The notes: generated by a model from the letters alone, not told the origin. DNA of 64,000 nt from Hippea maritima DSM 10411 (GCF_000194135.1 NC_015318.1:1308501-1372500); one strand, 5' to 3'. Shown: positions 35,986 to 46,646, counted from the first letter of the stretch. Numbers and translations: made by a program.

Positions 35986-36531
35986 TTATTTGCTTGCAGC
36001 CTTGCCCATTTTTCTTCTGACATACTCGCCCTTGTAGCGAATTCCTTTACCCTTATATGGCTCTGGAGGCTTAATAGCCCTAATTTGACTTGCCACCAGT
36101 CCAACAAGCTGCTTATCTATACCTGAAACGGTGATCTCAATACCTCTTTTATCTGTCTCTACATTAACACCATCAGGTATGTTATAGATAACATCGTGTG
36201 AAAATCCTACAGTAAGCGTAAGCTTTTTACCTGAAACAGAAGCTTTATATCCAACACCTTCTATTTGTAAAACCTTACTAAAGCCCTGAGAAACGCCAAT
36301 AACAGCGTTATTAACAAGGCTTCTGTAAAGGCCGTGCATGGCTTTTGCATTTTTAGAATCACCTGTTGACTTTATATAAATAAACTTATCATCTTTTTCT
36401 ACTGCTACATATTGAGAATTAAAATATTGGCTCAACTGCCCCTTAGGGCCTTTAACGTTGATCTCTGACTCTCCTATCTTTACCTCTACCCCCGAAGGAA
36501 TAGGGATAGGCATTCTTCCTATCCTTGACAT
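35986..36531 (-). CDS. rplF: 50S ribosomal protein L6
   Basis: Binds 23S rRNA near the sarcin-ricin loop and L7/L12 stalk. MSRIGRMPIPIPSGVEV at the start, and in the second of its two related domains EPYKGKGIRYKGEYVRRKMG. 181 residues. Gap of 13 nt from rpsH. Confidence 0.96.
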   Translation of the reverse strand: MSRIGRMPIPIPSGVEVKIGESEINVKGPKGQLSQYFNSQYVAVEKDDKFIYIKSTGDSKNAKAMHGLYRSLVNNAVIGVSQGFSKVLQIEGVGYKASVSGKKLTLTVGFSHDVIYNIPDGVNVETDKRGIEITVSGIDKQLVGLVASQIRAIKPPEPYKGKGIRYKGEYVRRKMGKAASK

Positions 36532-36544
36532 TGCTACCTCCTAA

Positions 36545-36946
36545 TTAAAATACCTCACAGATGTATTCGCCGCCCACCCCAAGTTTCTTGGCTTCTTTAG
36601 TTGTTATAACACCTTTAGAGGTGGATATAATACCTATACCAAGCCCGTTCATAACAGGCTTTATATCATCGCTTGAGACATAGACTCTTCTTGAGGGTTT
36701 ACTCACCATCTTCATTAACATTATAGCAGGCTTTCTTTTGTTTTCGTCTGCATATTTCAAGAACACCCTTACAATGTTTCTATTACCTGCATCTTCCAAC
36801 CTTTTATAATCTTTAATAAAACCTTCTTCTTTAAGAATATTGCAAACATTTTCAACTAAGTTATTACTTGCAACATCTACATAATCGTGCTTAGCCTTTA
36901 GACCATTCCTTATCTTCGACAAGCAATCTGCTACCTTTTTACTCAT
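36545..36946 (-). CDS. rpsH: 30S ribosomal protein S8
   Basis: Primary 16S rRNA-binding protein and, in many bacteria, translational repressor of the spc operon. Family blocks: LSKIRNGLKAKHDYVDVASN, SKPSRRVYVSSDDI, and the C-terminal GIGIISTSKGVITTKEAKK. 133 residues. Confidence 0.96.
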   Translation of the reverse strand: MSKKVADCLSKIRNGLKAKHDYVDVASNNLVENVCNILKEEGFIKDYKRLEDAGNRNIVRVFLKYADENKRKPAIMLMKMVSKPSRRVYVSSDDIKPVMNGLGIGIISTSKGVITTKEAKKLGVGGEYICEVF

Positions 36947-36953
36947 ACGCCAC

Positions 36954-37139
36954 CTACCAACTCGCCTTTTTTACACCTGGAATTTCACCTTTACCTGCCA
37001 AGGTTCTGAAACATACCCTACAGATGCCGAATTTCCTTATGTAACCCTTAGGCCTACCACAAATCTGGCATCTGTTGTGAGCCCTTACCTTGAACTTAGG
37101 GGGTCTTTTGGATTTTTCTATCATAGCTTTTCTCGCCAT
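36954..37139 (-). CDS. rpsN: 30S ribosomal protein S14, type Z
   Basis: Zinc form of S14 (61 residues): [20 protein letters not shown] carries the CxxC...CxxC ligands. [20 protein letters not shown] is the short N-terminus of this type. Usual place between rplE and rpsH. Confidence 0.97.
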   Translation of the reverse strand: MARKAMIEKSKRPPKFKVRAHNRCQICGRPKGYIRKFGICRVCFRTLAGKGEIPGVKKASW

Positions 37140-37156
37140 AGCTTCTCCTCTTCAAC

Positions 37157-37717
37157 TCAGTTTGTTTTTCTAAATGGCATGCCAAAGGCCTCAAGCAGGG
37201 CTTTGGCCTCTTTATCAGTCTCTGCCGTTGTAACAATCGTAACACTTAAACCGTGGATCTTCACAATCTTATCGTAATTAATCTCAGGGAAAATCAACTG
37301 TTCGGTTATACCAAGTGTGTAATTACCCCTGCCATCAAATCCCTTAAGCGGCACACCCCTGAAGTCTCTGATTCTTGGAATAGCAAAAGATATAAATCTA
37401 TCCAAGAATTCATAAGCCCTATCTCCACGCAGCGTAACTTTACAGCCTATAGGCATACCTTTTCTTAGTTTAAAATTAGCTATAGATTTTCTGGCCCTGG
37501 TAATTATACCCCTTTGGCCAGTAATTGTAGCAAGTTCATCCAATACAGACTCAAGAAGCTTAACATCATGCATCCCTTCAGCCAAACCCACATTGAGGAC
37601 AACTTTTTCTACTTTGGGCACTTGCATTACATTCTTATATGAAAACTCTTTCATTAGGCGAGGGATTATCTCTTCCTTGTAGATGGTCTTGAGCCTTGGC
37701 ACATACTTTTCAGCCAT
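37157..37717 (-). CDS. rplE: 50S ribosomal protein L5
   Basis: 5S rRNA- and P-site tRNA-contacting protein of the central protuberance. Family blocks: [53 protein letters not shown]. 186 residues. Gap of 14 nt from rplX. Confidence 0.97.
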   Translation of the reverse strand: MAEKYVPRLKTIYKEEIIPRLMKEFSYKNVMQVPKVEKVVLNVGLAEGMHDVKLLESVLDELATITGQRGIITRARKSIANFKLRKGMPIGCKVTLRGDRAYEFLDRFISFAIPRIRDFRGVPLKGFDGRGNYTLGITEQLIFPEINYDKIVKIHGLSVTIVTTAETDKEAKALLEAFGMPFRKTN

Positions 37718-37731
37718 TAAACTTCTCCTCC

Positions 37732-38052
37732 TTAGATTGTCTCACCGCATTTTTTACAATACCTGACCTTCTCGCCGCTCTCCAAAAACTTTACGCCAAT
37801 TCTGGTTGGCTTATTGCAATGAGGACAAACCAACATAACATTGGATATATGAATAGGGGCTTCTTTTTCTACTATTCCCCCTTTTGTTGTTTCGGATGCC
37901 TTAACATGTTTCTTGATCACATTAACACCCTCAACGATAACCCTATCTTTTTCGGGCACAAACGAAATAACATTGCCCTCTTTGCCTTTGTCCTTACCCG
38001 CAATTACCTTAACCTTATCACTCTTTTTCAATCTTGTTCTAATCCTTTTCAT
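37732..38052 (-). CDS. rplX: 50S ribosomal protein L24 with C-terminal zinc ribbon
   Basis: Assembly-initiator protein near the exit tunnel. The KOW motif is [18 protein letters not shown]. The C-terminus has [11 protein letters not shown] and YCKKCGETI, a four-cysteine ribbon found in some but not all bacterial L24. 106 residues. Shares one base with the rplN stop. Confidence 0.96.
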   Translation of the reverse strand: MKRIRTRLKKSDKVKVIAGKDKGKEGNVISFVPEKDRVIVEGVNVIKKHVKASETTKGGIVEKEAPIHISNVMLVCPHCNKPTRIGVKFLESGEKVRYCKKCGETI

Positions 38053-38420
38053 TACAGCACCTCTGGAGCAAGCGATATGATTTTCATAAATTCTTTAGCC
38101 CTAAGCTCTCTAACAACAGGACCAAAGATTCTTGTGCCTATAGGCTCTTTTTGGTTATTAATTAAAACCGCTGCGTTTTCATCAAATTTTACATAGGTGC
38201 CATCAGGTCTTCTAAACTCTTTCTTTGTCCTTACAACCACAGCCTTAACCACATCACCCTTCTTTACTTTGCCATTTGGATCTGACTCTTTGACCGAAGC
38301 AACGATTATATCCCCAACCCTGGCATATCTCCTGCGGCTGCCGCCAAGCACCTTTATACACATTATCTTTTTGGCACCTGAGTTATCTGCCACCCTTAAT
38401 ACACTGTATGGCTGTATCAT
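38052..38420 (-). CDS. rplN: 50S ribosomal protein L14
   Basis: Interface protein that forms bridge B8 and is the docking site of Rsf[40 protein letters not shown] and the later [19 protein letters not shown] are diagnostic. 122 residues. Overlaps rpsQ by 4 nt. Confidence 0.97.
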   Translation of the reverse strand: MIQPYSVLRVADNSGAKKIMCIKVLGGSRRRYARVGDIIVASVKESDPNGKVKKGDVVKAVVVRTKKEFRRPDGTYVKFDENAAVLINNQKEPIGTRIFGPVVRELRAKEFMKIISLAPEVL

Positions 38421-38680
38421 CGCTCATCTCCCAATCCTACATATTTCTCGGTGATTTCAAGCAATCTAAAGTGTTTATCCTTGGAAATAGGCCTGCACTC
38501 AATAAATTTAACTCTATCGCCTTTTCTGGCCTCGTTCTTTTCATCATGTACTTTAAACTTTTTTCTTCTTTTGATGTATTTATGGAACTTAGGATGCTCA
38601 ATTAAAGTTTCAACCTCAACTACGATGGTTTTGTCCATTTTATCACTTACAACGACACCTTCTTTTATTAACTTACTCAT
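38417..38680 (-). CDS. rpsQ: 30S ribosomal protein S17
   Basis: Primary 16S rRNA-binding OB-fold protein. [40 protein letters not shown] and [20 protein letters not shown] are the family blocks. 87 residues. Overlaps rpmC by 4 nt. Confidence 0.96.
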   Translation of the reverse strand: MSKLIKEGVVVSDKMDKTIVVEVETLIEHPKFHKYIKRRKKFKVHDEKNEARKGDRVKFIECRPISKDKHFRLLEITEKYVGLGDER

Positions 38681-38880
38681 GACTCTTCACCCTTCTTGAG
38701 TTTCTCGTTCTTAATGGTGAGAACCCTTGCCAAATCCTTGCGAAGGTTTCTTATCTTATGCGGATTATCCACCTGTTCAAGTCCTTTTCTCATATTGAGC
38801 TTAAATATTTCTTCCCTTAAGCGTTTTTCCTCATCATTAAGCTCATTTAAGCTCATATTTCTCAACTCTGCCGCTTTCAT
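38677..38880 (-). CDS. rpmC: 50S ribosomal protein L29
   Basis: Two-helix protein at the tunnel exit, part of the SRP and trigger-factor docking site. [20 protein letters not shown] is followed by the family's basic [16 protein letters not shown]-like segment and [14 protein letters not shown] start at 38880 because it gives an ATGA overlap with rplP and GGAG at a good distance; a GTG at 38886 is the alternative. Confidence 0.94.
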   Translation of the reverse strand: MKAAELRNMSLNELNDEEKRLREEIFKLNMRKGLEQVDNPHKIRNLRKDLARVLTIKNEKLKKGEES

Positions 38881-39299
38881 ACCCACTCACTCCGTTTGAC
38901 AAATTTCATTTCGATATTAAACTTGTTGGCTGCAAGTTGAAAAGCTTTTCTCGCAAGGTCCTCGCTTACGCCACCTACTTCATAAAGAATCCTGCCAGGT
39001 TTAACTACTGCAACCCACTTCTCAACAGAACCCTTACCTTTACCCATCCTTGTTTCAGCGGGTTTTTTGGTAAGTGGGAAATCAGGGAAAATCCTTATCC
39101 ATATCTTCCCTTGATGCTTTAAAACCCTATTAATAGCAATCCTTGCAGCCTCAATCTGTCTGTTTGTAACCTCACCTCTGCCAACAGCTTTCATGCCATA
39201 ATCACCAAAGGCAAGTTTAGTTCCCCTCTTAGCCGTTCCCCTTAAACCGTTTCTGTTTCTCTGATATTTCCTGTATTTTGTTCTCTTAGGCATTAACAT
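38877..39299 (-). CDS. rplP: 50S ribosomal protein L16
   Basis: Binds tRNA near the A and P sites and organises the peptidyl transferase centre. [55 protein letters not shown] and the late [15 protein letters not shown] are diagnostic. 140 residues. Gap of 20 nt from rpsC. Confidence 0.97.
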   Translation of the reverse strand: MLMPKRTKYRKYQRNRNGLRGTAKRGTKLAFGDYGMKAVGRGEVTNRQIEAARIAINRVLKHQGKIWIRIFPDFPLTKKPAETRMGKGKGSVEKWVAVVKPGRILYEVGGVSEDLARKAFQLAANKFNIEMKFVKRSEWV

Positions 39300-39319
39300 G
39301 GCTTTCTACCACCCTTTCC

Positions 39320-39949
39320 TTATTTTGGAGATACCATCCCGTTAAACACCCATACCTTGATGCCAATTACTCCTGCCTGGGTCAAGCTTTCAGCAAAACC
39401 GTAATCAATGTCTGCACGCAAAGTACTTAACGGAACTCTTCCTTCCTTAATCCACTCGGTACGGGCCATTTCGGCACCGCCAAGCTTACCAGAAATCTGA
39501 ATTTTAATACCCTTCGCACCTTTTTTCAAGGCCAAATAGGCAGCTCTTTTCATAACCCTTCTGTATGGCATCCTTTTTTCTATCTGAAGAGCTATGTTCT
39601 CAGCTACGAGTTGGGCGTCTTTTTCAGGAACGGATACATCTCTAACATTTATTGTCACATTAGAATCGGTTAATGTTTTTATATACTCTTTAAGCTTCTC
39701 AACCTCTGCACCTTTTCTGCCAATGATGATACCCGGCATAGCTGCGTATATATTAACGGTCATCTTATTTCTTTTTCTTTCTATCTCTATCTTGGAGATT
39801 CCGGCATAGTAAACCTTAGATTTTATAGCTTTCTTGATTTTCTGATCTTCTAAGAACTTATCCTTAAAATCCCTTTCTGCATACCACCTTGATGTCCAAG
39901 TTTTTGTTATGCCTAATCTTAAACCGATCGGGTTTACCTTCTGACCCAA
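39320..39949 (-). CDS. rpsC: 30S ribosomal protein S3
   Basis: Head protein lining the mRNA entry channel with helicase activity. MGQKVNPIGLRLGITKTWTS, the KH motif PGIIIGRKGAEVEKLKEYI, and LGGAEMARTEWIKEGRVPL are typical. 209 residues. Gap of 10 nt from rplV. Confidence 0.97.
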   Translation of the reverse strand: MGQKVNPIGLRLGITKTWTSRWYAERDFKDKFLEDQKIKKAIKSKVYYAGISKIEIERKRNKMTVNIYAAMPGIIIGRKGAEVEKLKEYIKTLTDSNVTINVRDVSVPEKDAQLVAENIALQIEKRMPYRRVMKRAAYLALKKGAKGIKIQISGKLGGAEMARTEWIKEGRVPLSTLRADIDYGFAESLTQAGVIGIKVWVFNGMVSPK

Positions 39950-39959
39950 AACCCACCTC

Positions 39960-40286
39960 CTATTTGCCTATAATAACAGTAATATTGCTTGTTCTTTTTA
40001 TAATTCTTCCTGCCCTACCCATAGCCCTTGCTCTATACCTTTTCATCCTTATACCATCGTCTGCTGTTACGTTTTTAACCTTGAAACTATCTACATCCAT
40101 ACCTTGCTCAAGCGCATTTGCAACTGCAGACTCAAGTAACTTTTTTAAGATAAAAGATGCCTTTCTATTGGAATATTTAAGTAAAACCAAAGCCTCATCT
40201 ACACTTTTACCCTTAACAAGGCTTATAACCTCTCTAACCTTTATAGGTGATATCTTTGCACTCCTTAAAAATGCTCTTGCTTCCAT
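39960..40286 (-). CDS. rplV: 50S ribosomal protein L22
   Basis: Its long beta hairpin lines the narrow part of the exit tunnel. ARAFLRSAKISPIKVREVI and the C-terminal RMKRYRARAMGRAGRIIKRT (hairpin tip) are diagnostic. 108 residues. Gap of 13 nt from rpsS. Confidence 0.96.
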   Translation of the reverse strand: MEARAFLRSAKISPIKVREVISLVKGKSVDEALVLLKYSNRKASFILKKLLESAVANALEQGMDVDSFKVKNVTADDGIRMKRYRARAMGRAGRIIKRTSNITVIIGK

Positions 40287-40299
40287 AACTCACCAACCC

Positions 40300-40581
40300 T
40301 TATTTACCTATTTTCTTTTGAACCACACCTTTATGGCCCTTGAATGTTCTTGTAGGAACAAATTCTCCGAGTTTATATCCCACCATATTCTCAGTCACAT
40401 ACACAGGCACAAACTTTTTACCGTTGTGAACGGCAAAGGTAAAGCCAACAAACTCAGGTATAATGGTGCTCCTCCTGGACCATGTTTTTATCATAGTTTT
40501 TTTGCCCGAGGCCTTCATTTTCTCGGCTTTCTTTATCAACTTCTCGTCAACAAAAGGCCCTTTTTTCAGACTCCTTGGCAT
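40300..40581 (-). CDS. rpsS: 30S ribosomal protein S19
   Basis: Head protein near the A-site t[61 protein letters not shown]. 93 residues. Gap of 12 nt from rplB. Confidence 0.97.
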   Translation of the reverse strand: MPRSLKKGPFVDEKLIKKAEKMKASGKKTMIKTWSRRSTIIPEFVGFTFAVHNGKKFVPVYVTENMVGYKLGEFVPTRTFKGHKGVVQKKIGK

Positions 40582-40593
40582 AAACTAAGCCTC

Positions 40594-41421
40594 CTATTTT
40601 TTCTTTCTTCTTGTAACAATGAACTTATCGGTTCTCTTATTGCGGCGTGTCTTATAACCCTTAGTAGGCACACCCCACGGTGTAACCGGAGTTCCACCTG
40701 TTCCCGTTTTACCTTCACCACCACCATGTGGATGGTCTATTGGGTTCATAGCAACACCCCTAACCTGAGGCCTGAAACCTTTATGCCTCATCCTACCAGC
40801 TTTACCCCAATTTATATTGGAGTGATCCGTATTACCAACCTGGCCAACAGTGGCATAACACTCAACGTTTATAAGCCTCATCTCTCCACTTGGAAGCCTT
40901 ACATGGGCGTATTTACCCTCTTTCGCCATAATTTGAGCCATAGCTCCAGCACTTCTTACAAGCTGCGCCCCTGCTTTTGGTTTTAATTCAATATTATGGA
41001 CTATTGTACCCACAGGTATTTTCTTTATCGGCAGGGCATTGCCCACTTTGATTTCCACATTCTCACCCGCTTCAACAACATCGCCAACCTTCAAACCCAG
41101 AGGGGCAAGAATATATCTCTTCTCTCCATCTCTGTAAGCCAATAGCGCTATCCTTGCGCTCCTGTTCGGATCGTACTCTATCGCTTTAACAGTAGCTGGT
41201 ATACCTCTTTTGTCCCTTTTGAAATCTATAATTCTGTAAAACCTTTTGACCCTTCCGCCTCTGCCTCTTACACTTACATGGCCAGATGAGTCTCTACCTG
41301 CATGATACTTCAAAACCTTTATCAAGGATTTTTCGGGTTTTTTCTTTGTTATTTCGCTAAAGTCGGAAACGCTCGCAAATCTCAAACCGTTCGTTACAGG
41401 TTTGTAAACCTTGATACCCAT
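40594..41421 (-). CDS. rplB: 50S ribosomal protein L2
   Basis: Large 23S-binding protein needed for subunit joining and peptidyl transfer. [16 protein letters not shown] at the start, [19 protein letters not shown], and [19 protein letters not shown] containing the essential histidine. 275 residues. Gap of 15 nt from rplW. Confidence 0.97.
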   Translation of the reverse strand: MGIKVYKPVTNGLRFASVSDFSEITKKKPEKSLIKVLKYHAGRDSSGHVSVRGRGGRVKRFYRIIDFKRDKRGIPATVKAIEYDPNRSARIALLAYRDGEKRYILAPLGLKVGDVVEAGENVEIKVGNALPIKKIPVGTIVHNIELKPKAGAQLVRSAGAMAQIMAKEGKYAHVRLPSGEMRLINVECYATVGQVGNTDHSNINWGKAGRMRHKGFRPQVRGVAMNPIDHPHGGGEGKTGTGGTPVTPWGVPTKGYKTRRNKRTDKFIVTRRKKK

Positions 41422-41436
41422 GGCTTAACCTCTTTC

Positions 41437-41712
41437 TTAAAGTTCCTTCAAAGTTTGACCTTCTTTGAGTGTAACAATAGCCTTCTTATATGAAGGCCTC
41501 TTACCCTTTATACCTCTAAATACTTTTGTCTTTCCCTTTACATTTAATATGTTTACCTTATCCACCTCTACGCCAAATAACTCTTCAACAGCTTTCTTCA
41601 CCTCGGTCTTATTGGCCTTCCTATCAACAACAAAAACGTATTTGTTTTCTTCCTGAGCTATAAAAGCCTTTTCAGAAATCACCCTCTCTTTTAAAACACT
41701 CCACTTATCCAT
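41437..41712 (-). CDS. rplW: 50S ribosomal protein L23
   Basis: Docking site of trigger factor and SRP at the tunnel exit. VLKERVISEKAFIAQEENKY, KANKTEVKKAVEELFGVEV and KVFRGIKGKRPSYKKAIV match the family. 91 residues. Overlaps rplD by 8 nt. Confidence 0.95.
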   Translation of the reverse strand: MDKWSVLKERVISEKAFIAQEENKYVFVVDRKANKTEVKKAVEELFGVEVDKVNILNVKGKTKVFRGIKGKRPSYKKAIVTLKEGQTLKEL

Positions 41713-42328
41713 TGGCGATTCTCCCGTTTAATTTCTCAACAACTGTTTTGGGGATAATAATATTTTGAAACCTCAAAACATCGTATGTGTTAAGTGTATC
41801 GATGTTTCTAACCTCTACACCTTTAATATTTCTTAAAGAAAGGTAAGCATTCTCCATGCCTTTTTCAAGAACAAACAGGGCTTTCTTCAAATTCAAATTT
41901 TTAACTATTTCGTAAGCGTCCCTTGTCTTTGGTTTTTCAAAACTCAAATCATCTATAACGATAAGTTTGCCCTCTTCAATCCTCTGGGCTAATGCTTCTA
42001 TAAAAGCCACTCTCTTCTCTTTCTTATTCATTTTAAGCTCGTAATCCCTCGGTTTGGGCCCAAAAATAACACCACCGCCGACCCACAAAGGAGACCTAAT
42101 AGAGCCTGCTCTCGCCCTACCTGTTCCTTTTTGCCTCCAAGGTTTCTTTCCACCACCAGATACCTCACCCCTTGTTTTAGTACTGGCGGTACCTTGTCTT
42201 GCGTTCATTAACATTGCCCTAACAACCCTATTGAACAGAACCCCTTTATTTTTCACCTCTTTAGGTTGAATGTTTATCTCAACCTCGCCAACGGCTTGAT
42301 TCTTTTTATCTACAACCTTCACCTTCAT
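41705..42328 (-). CDS. rplD: 50S ribosomal protein L4
   Basis: Exit-tunnel protein; in E. coli also autogenous repressor of the S10 operon. The tunnel loop is GTASTKTRGEVSGGGKKPWR followed by QKGTGRARAGSIRSPLWVGG. 207 residues. Gap of 3 nt from rplC. Whether L4 regulates this operon is unknown; see the hairpin after rpsJ. Confidence 0.96.
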   Translation of the reverse strand: MKVKVVDKKNQAVGEVEINIQPKEVKNKGVLFNRVVRAMLMNARQGTASTKTRGEVSGGGKKPWRQKGTGRARAGSIRSPLWVGGGVIFGPKPRDYELKMNKKEKRVAFIEALAQRIEEGKLIVIDDLSFEKPKTRDAYEIVKNLNLKKALFVLEKGMENAYLSLRNIKGVEVRNIDTLNTYDVLRFQNIIIPKTVVEKLNGRIANG

Positions 42329-42331
42329 CTT

Positions 42332-42952
42332 TTAGTTCCCCTTCTTAATAATATTAACATAGCTGCCCTTAGAACCAGGAACCGCACCCTTAATAGCTAT
42401 AAGCTTTTTCTCTGGATCCACAAATACAACTTCAAGGTTTTTGATTGTAACCCTCTCATTACCATAATGACCAGGCATCTTTCTGCCTTTTACAACCCTT
42501 CCAGGGAATTCGCAGTTTCCGATTGAACCTACTCTCCTATTAAACATAGAACCATGTCCATCTGGACCACCTGCGAAGTTATGCCTCTTCATTACACCTG
42601 AAAAGCCCCTTCCCTTGGTGTGACCTATAACATCAACTATCTCGCCTTTCTGGAATATATCTACTTTTACCTCACCTTTAACCTCAAAAGAATCAACATC
42701 ATCAACTCTAAATTCCTTAAGTATCTTTTTTGGTGATACACCAACCTTCTTATAAACACCCAATAGAGGCTTTGTAACCCTTTTTTCCTTGGTGTCTATA
42801 AAACCCACTTGAATAGCGTTATAGCCGTCCTTTTCTTTTGTCTTAATATCGGTTATAACACCTTCTTGCGCCTCTAAAACTGTAACAGGAATAGCTTTAC
42901 CCTCTACATAAAGCTGCGTCATCCCCAATTTCTTAGCAATTAAACCTAACAT
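42332..42952 (-). CDS. rplC: 50S ribosomal protein L3
   Basis: Early assembly protein that reaches the peptidyl transferase centre. MLGLIAKKLGMTQLYVEGKA, GHTKGRGFSGVMKRHNFAGG, FPGRVVKGRKMPGHYGNERV. 206 residues. The 83-nt gap to rpsJ holds a GC-rich hairpin. Confidence 0.97.
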   Translation of the reverse strand: MLGLIAKKLGMTQLYVEGKAIPVTVLEAQEGVITDIKTKEKDGYNAIQVGFIDTKEKRVTKPLLGVYKKVGVSPKKILKEFRVDDVDSFEVKGEVKVDIFQKGEIVDVIGHTKGRGFSGVMKRHNFAGGPDGHGSMFNRRVGSIGNCEFPGRVVKGRKMPGHYGNERVTIKNLEVVFVDPEKKLIAIKGAVPGSKGSYVNIIKKGN

Positions 42953-42990
42953 CTATCTCACTCCCACAACAAGTTTATTAAAAGAAACAG

Positions 42991-43018
42991 AGGAACCCGC
43001 CTGCTTTGGCGGGTTCTT
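42991..43018 (-). promoter_or_regulatory. GC-rich hairpin between rpsJ and rplC (possible attenuator or processing site)
   Basis: A perfect 9-bp inverted repeat GAACCCGCC/GGCGGGTTC (42993-43001 with 43008-43016), extendable by two weaker pairs, with a 6-nt loop, lies in the only sizeable gap between rpsJ and rplC. The minus-strand sequence after it (CTCTGTTTCTTTTAAT) is T-rich but lacks an unbroken T run, so full termination is doubtful. It separates the tuf-rpsJ end of the str operon from the rest of the S10 operon. Confidence 0.6.
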
Positions 43019-43035
43019 ATTTCCATTTTTTATGT

Positions 43036-43347
43036 CTATTGTAGTTTTACTTCGATATCCACACCTGCTGGTAGATTTACTTTCATCAACGCATCAACCG
43101 TCTGTTGACTTGCCTGAACAATATCCAGCAACCTCTTATGAACCCTAATCTCAAACTGTTCCCTCGATTTCTTGTTAACATGGGGAGATCTCAATACCGT
43201 ATACCTGGATATTCTTGTAGGCAACGGTATAGGTCCTTTGACCTTAGCGCCTGTCTTTTTGACCATATCTATTATATCTTTGACAGAGCTATCAAGAAGG
43301 TCGCTCTCAAAGGACTTCAATTTCAGCCTTATCTTCTGCTGCTCCAT
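43036..43347 (-). CDS. rpsJ: 30S ribosomal protein S10
   Basis: Head protein that also takes part in antitermination with Nus[41 protein letters not shown] and [15 protein letters not shown]-type sequence ([18 protein letters not shown]) are diagnostic. The ATG at 43347 with GAGGGTGG before it gives 103 residues; a GTG at 43356 is an unlikely longer start. It lies directly after tuf. Confidence 0.96.
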   Translation of the reverse strand: MEQQKIRLKLKSFESDLLDSSVKDIIDMVKKTGAKVKGPIPLPTRISRYTVLRSPHVNKKSREQFEIRVHKRLLDIVQASQQTVDALMKVNLPAGVDIEVKLQ

Positions 43348-43358
43348 AGCTACCACCC

Positions 43359-44559
43359 TCTTACTCCAATATCTCCGTTATTACACCAGCACCAACTGTC
43401 TTGCCACCTTCCCTGATAGCAAAGCGTGTCTCTTTTTCTAAAGCAACAGGTGCAATGAGTTCAACTGTAAGTTCTACATTATCTCCTGGCATAACCATTT
43501 CAACGCCTTCTGGTAGGTGGACTGTTCCTGTAACATCTGTCGTTCTTATGTAAAACTGAGGTCTGTAACCCTCAAAGAATGGAGTATGTCTTCCACCTTC
43601 ATCTTTGGTGAGAACATAGACCTGAGCTTTAAACTTCTTGTGAGGTGTGATGGAACCAGGTTTGGCTAAAACCATTCCTCTTTCAACTTCCTCTTTTTTG
43701 ATACCCCTTAGAAGAACTCCAACGTTATCACCAGCTATTGCCTCATCAAGAATCTTTCTGAACATCTCAAGGGATGTAGCAACGGTCTTCCTTGTCTCAC
43801 CGAAGCCTACTATCTCTATCTCCTCACCAGGCTTTAGAACACCTCTTTCAACCCTACCTGTAACAACAGTTCCTCTTCCTGAGATGGAGAAGATATCCTC
43901 TATTGGCATCAAGAACGGTTTATCTGCCTCTCTCTGTGGTGTTGGAATATATTCATCAACTGCATCCATTAGCTCTTCGATAGCCTTCTTTGCCTCTGGG
44001 TCTCCCTCTAAAGCTTTAAGAGCAGAGCCTCTAATTACTGGAACATCATCACCTGGGAAGTCATATTTAGATAGAAGCTCTCTAACCTCCATCTCAACAA
44101 GATCAATAAGCTCTGGGTCGTCAACCATATCTGTTTTATTTAGGAATACTACGATGTATGGAACATTAACCTGCCTTGCAAGAAGTATATGCTCTCTTGT
44201 CTGTGGCATTGGACCATCTGCTGCAGAAACAACAAGTATAGCACCATCCATCTGGGCAGCACCTGTAATCATGTTCTTGATGTAGTCAGCATGCCCTGGG
44301 CAGTCAACGTGAGCGTAATGTCTTTTATCTGTTTCATACTCAACGTGAGCTGTGTTGATTGTAACACCTCTTTCCCTTTCCTCTGGTGCATTATCAATTT
44401 CGTTGTAGTCCTTAAACTCTGCTTTACCCTTCTCTGCAAGAACCTTTGTGATAGCTGCAGTTAGAGTAGTCTTACCATGGTCAACGTGTCCAATAGTACC
44501 GATGTTAACATGGGGTTTTGAGCGGACATATTTTTCTTTTGCCATAAGAGCCTCCTTAA
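43359..44559 (-). repeat. tuf duplication, copy A (about 1.2 kb)
   Basis: This stretch and 59470-60670 appear identical by eye, offset by 16,111 bases. The identity starts 2 bases after the tuf stop and ends just past the ribosome-binding site, so it covers the gene with almost no flank, as expected where gene conversion maintains two coding copies. Confidence 0.9.
43361..44545 (-). CDS. tuf: Elongation factor Tu, copy in the str operon
   Basis: GTPase that carries aminoacyl-tRNA to the ribosome. G-motifs: [10 protein letters not shown] (P-loop), DCPGHADY (switch II), NKTD, and SALK. The middle and last beta-barrel domains follow ([27 protein letters not shown]). 394 residues, the same protein as the second copy at 59472. 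It lies between fusA (10 nt) and rpsJ (13 nt). Confidence 0.98.
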   Translation of the reverse strand: MAKEKYVRSKPHVNIGTIGHVDHGKTTLTAAITKVLAEKGKAEFKDYNEIDNAPEERERGVTINTAHVEYETDKRHYAHVDCPGHADYIKNMITGAAQMDGAILVVSAADGPMPQTREHILLARQVNVPYIVVFLNKTDMVDDPELIDLVEMEVRELLSKYDFPGDDVPVIRGSALKALEGDPEAKKAIEELMDAVDEYIPTPQREADKPFLMPIEDIFSISGRGTVVTGRVERGVLKPGEEIEIVGFGETRKTVATSLEMFRKILDEAIAGDNVGVLLRGIKKEEVERGMVLAKPGSITPHKKFKAQVYVLTKDEGGRHTPFFEGYRPQFYIRTTDVTGTVHLPEGVEMVMPGDNVELTVELIAPVALEKETRFAIREGGKTVGAGVITEILE

Positions 44560-46631
44560 GCTTCTTTCTTTATTATTTTTTCAGCTATACTTTTGGGCAC
44601 CTCTTCGTAGTGAGAGAACTGCATGGTGTATGTACCCCTACCTTGCGTTATAGATCTTAAAACCGTTGCATACCCAAACATCTCGCCAAGTGGAATATAT
44701 GCCTTAATTATCTTTAGATTACCCTTTTCACCCATTTCTCTAATTTTACCCCTGCGGGAATTTATATCACCCATTACATCACCCAGATACTGCTCAGGGG
44801 TTGTAACCTCAACATCCATCACCGGTTCGAGCAAATACGGTTTGGCTTTTTTTGCACCATCTTTAAATGCCATGCTTGCAGCAATCTTAAAGGCCATATC
44901 CGATGAGTCAACCTCATGATAAGAACCATCGAATAATGTAGCCCTGAAGTCAACCATAGGATAGCCCGCCAGTACACCGCTTTCTGCTGCCTCTTTTATA
45001 CCAGCTTCAACAGCTGGTATAAACTCTTTAGGGATAACGCCACCGACTATTTTGTCTACAAACTCAAAACCTTTACCTCTTTCAAGCGGCTCTATCTCTA
45101 TCCATACATGACCATATTGTCCATGACCACCTGTCTGGCGAACAAACTTACCCTCTTGCTTAACCTTAGCCTTAATGCTCTCTTTGTAGGCAACCTGCGG
45201 TTTACCTACATTGACACCAACCTTAAATTCCCTTTTAAGTCTATCTACAATTATCTCAAGGTGAAGCTCACCCATTCCCGATATGATTGTTTGGTTAGTC
45301 TCTTCGTCGTATCTTATTCTAAATGTTGGATCTTCCTCTGCTAACTTCTGAAGTGCATTGGAGAGTTTATCTCTATCTGCCTTAGTCTTGGGCTCAACGG
45401 CTACAGATATAACAGGCTCAGGAAACTCCATAGACTCAAGTATTATAGGTTCTTTTTCATCGCACAGGGTGTCGCCTGTGGCTGTGTATTTTAAGCCAAT
45501 AGCAGCCGCAATATCGCCTGCATAAACAACGTCCACATCTTCCCTTTTGTTTGCATGCATCCTCAAGAGCCTTCCGATTCTTTCAGTTTTACCCTTTGTA
45601 GAGTTATAAGCATAAGAACCAGCTTTAAGCGTACCTGAATACACCCTAAAGTAAGTAAGCCTACCTACATATGGATCACTCATAATCTTGAACGCTAAAA
45701 GACTTAACGGCTCTTTTTCATCAGCCTTTCTTTGAATTTCTTCACCAGTTTTAGGGTCAATACCCTTAACAGGAGGAATATCAAGAGGCGAGGGTAGAAA
45801 ATCTACAACAGCATCCAATAAAGGTTGAACGCCTTTATTCTTAAACGCTGTACCACATAAAACAGGAGTAATTTTTGTCTCTATAGTTGCTTTTCTTATT
45901 GCCTTTATTATCTCCTCTTCCTTTATATTCTCGCCCTCTAAATACTTCTCCATTATCTCATCGTTAAAGTCGGCAAGTTTTTCAATCAAAGCATTTCTAT
46001 ATTCTAAAGCCTTATCGGCTAATTCATTCGGTATATCTTTCATCGAGAACGTGGCACCTAAAACATCTGAATCCCAAACAATTGCCTTCATTCTTATTAG
46101 ATCTATTACGCCAACAAAGTTGCTTTCAGCACCTATAGGAAGTTGGATAACCAAAGGATTGCCGTTCAACTTTTCATCTATTTCATTAACAACATTATAG
46201 AAATCAGCGCCTATTCTATCCATCTTATTTACAAAAGCAATCCTTGGAACATGGTACTTATCAGCCTGTCTCCAGACCGTCTCACTCTGAGGTTCAACCC
46301 CCCCAACAGCACAAAAAACACCAACAGCACCGTCAAGTACCCTTAATGCCCTCTCAACTTCTACGGTAAAGTCAACATGACCGGGTGTGTCAATGATATT
46401 TATCATATGTTCACGCCAAAAGCAGGTCGTGGAGGCCGAAGTTATGGTAATACCCCTTTCCTTCTCCTGTTCCATCCAATCCATAGTTGCTGTTCCTTCA
46501 TGAACCTCACCTATCTTGTGTGAAACACCCGTGTAATAGAGTATCCTTTCGGTAGTCGTTGTCTTACCTGCATCTATATGGGCTATGATTCCTATATTCC
46601 TCAACTTGCCAAGCTGATACTTACGAGCCAC
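44556..46631 (-). CDS. fusA: Elongation factor G
   Basis: Translocase GTPase. Domain I has [28 protein letters not shown], and [10 protein letters not shown]; domains II-V follow with [30 protein letters not shown] and the domain IV loop [11 protein letters not shown], then [15 protein letters not shown]. 691 residues, normal. Fifteen nt after rpsG. Confidence 0.98.
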   Translation of the reverse strand: MARKYQLGKLRNIGIIAHIDAGKTTTTERILYYTGVSHKIGEVHEGTATMDWMEQEKERGITITSASTTCFWREHMINIIDTPGHVDFTVEVERALRVLDGAVGVFCAVGGVEPQSETVWRQADKYHVPRIAFVNKMDRIGADFYNVVNEIDEKLNGNPLVIQLPIGAESNFVGVIDLIRMKAIVWDSDVLGATFSMKDIPNELADKALEYRNALIEKLADFNDEIMEKYLEGENIKEEEIIKAIRKATIETKITPVLCGTAFKNKGVQPLLDAVVDFLPSPLDIPPVKGIDPKTGEEIQRKADEKEPLSLLAFKIMSDPYVGRLTYFRVYSGTLKAGSYAYNSTKGKTERIGRLLRMHANKREDVDVVYAGDIAAAIGLKYTATGDTLCDEKEPIILESMEFPEPVISVAVEPKTKADRDKLSNALQKLAEEDPTFRIRYDEETNQTIISGMGELHLEIIVDRLKREFKVGVNVGKPQVAYKESIKAKVKQEGKFVRQTGGHGQYGHVWIEIEPLERGKGFEFVDKIVGGVIPKEFIPAVEAGIKEAAESGVLAGYPMVDFRATLFDGSYHEVDSSDMAFKIAASMAFKDGAKKAKPYLLEPVMDVEVTTPEQYLGDVMGDINSRRGKIREMGEKGNLKIIKAYIPLGEMFGYATVLRSITQGRGTYTMQFSHYEEVPKSIAEKIIKKEA

Positions 46632-46646
46632 TTTTCATCACTCCTT

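Noticed and set aside
39889-40986. Plus-strand frame of 365 codons across rpsC-rplB
   Set aside because: It runs antisense across four ribosomal protein genes that are certain, and its composition is that of a reversed basic protein.
43647-44285. Long open frame on the plus strand opposite tuf (also at 59758-60396)
   Set aside because: It is the antisense shadow of EF-Tu; identical in both tuf copies only because the genes are identical. No ribosome-binding site and no protein-like family motif.
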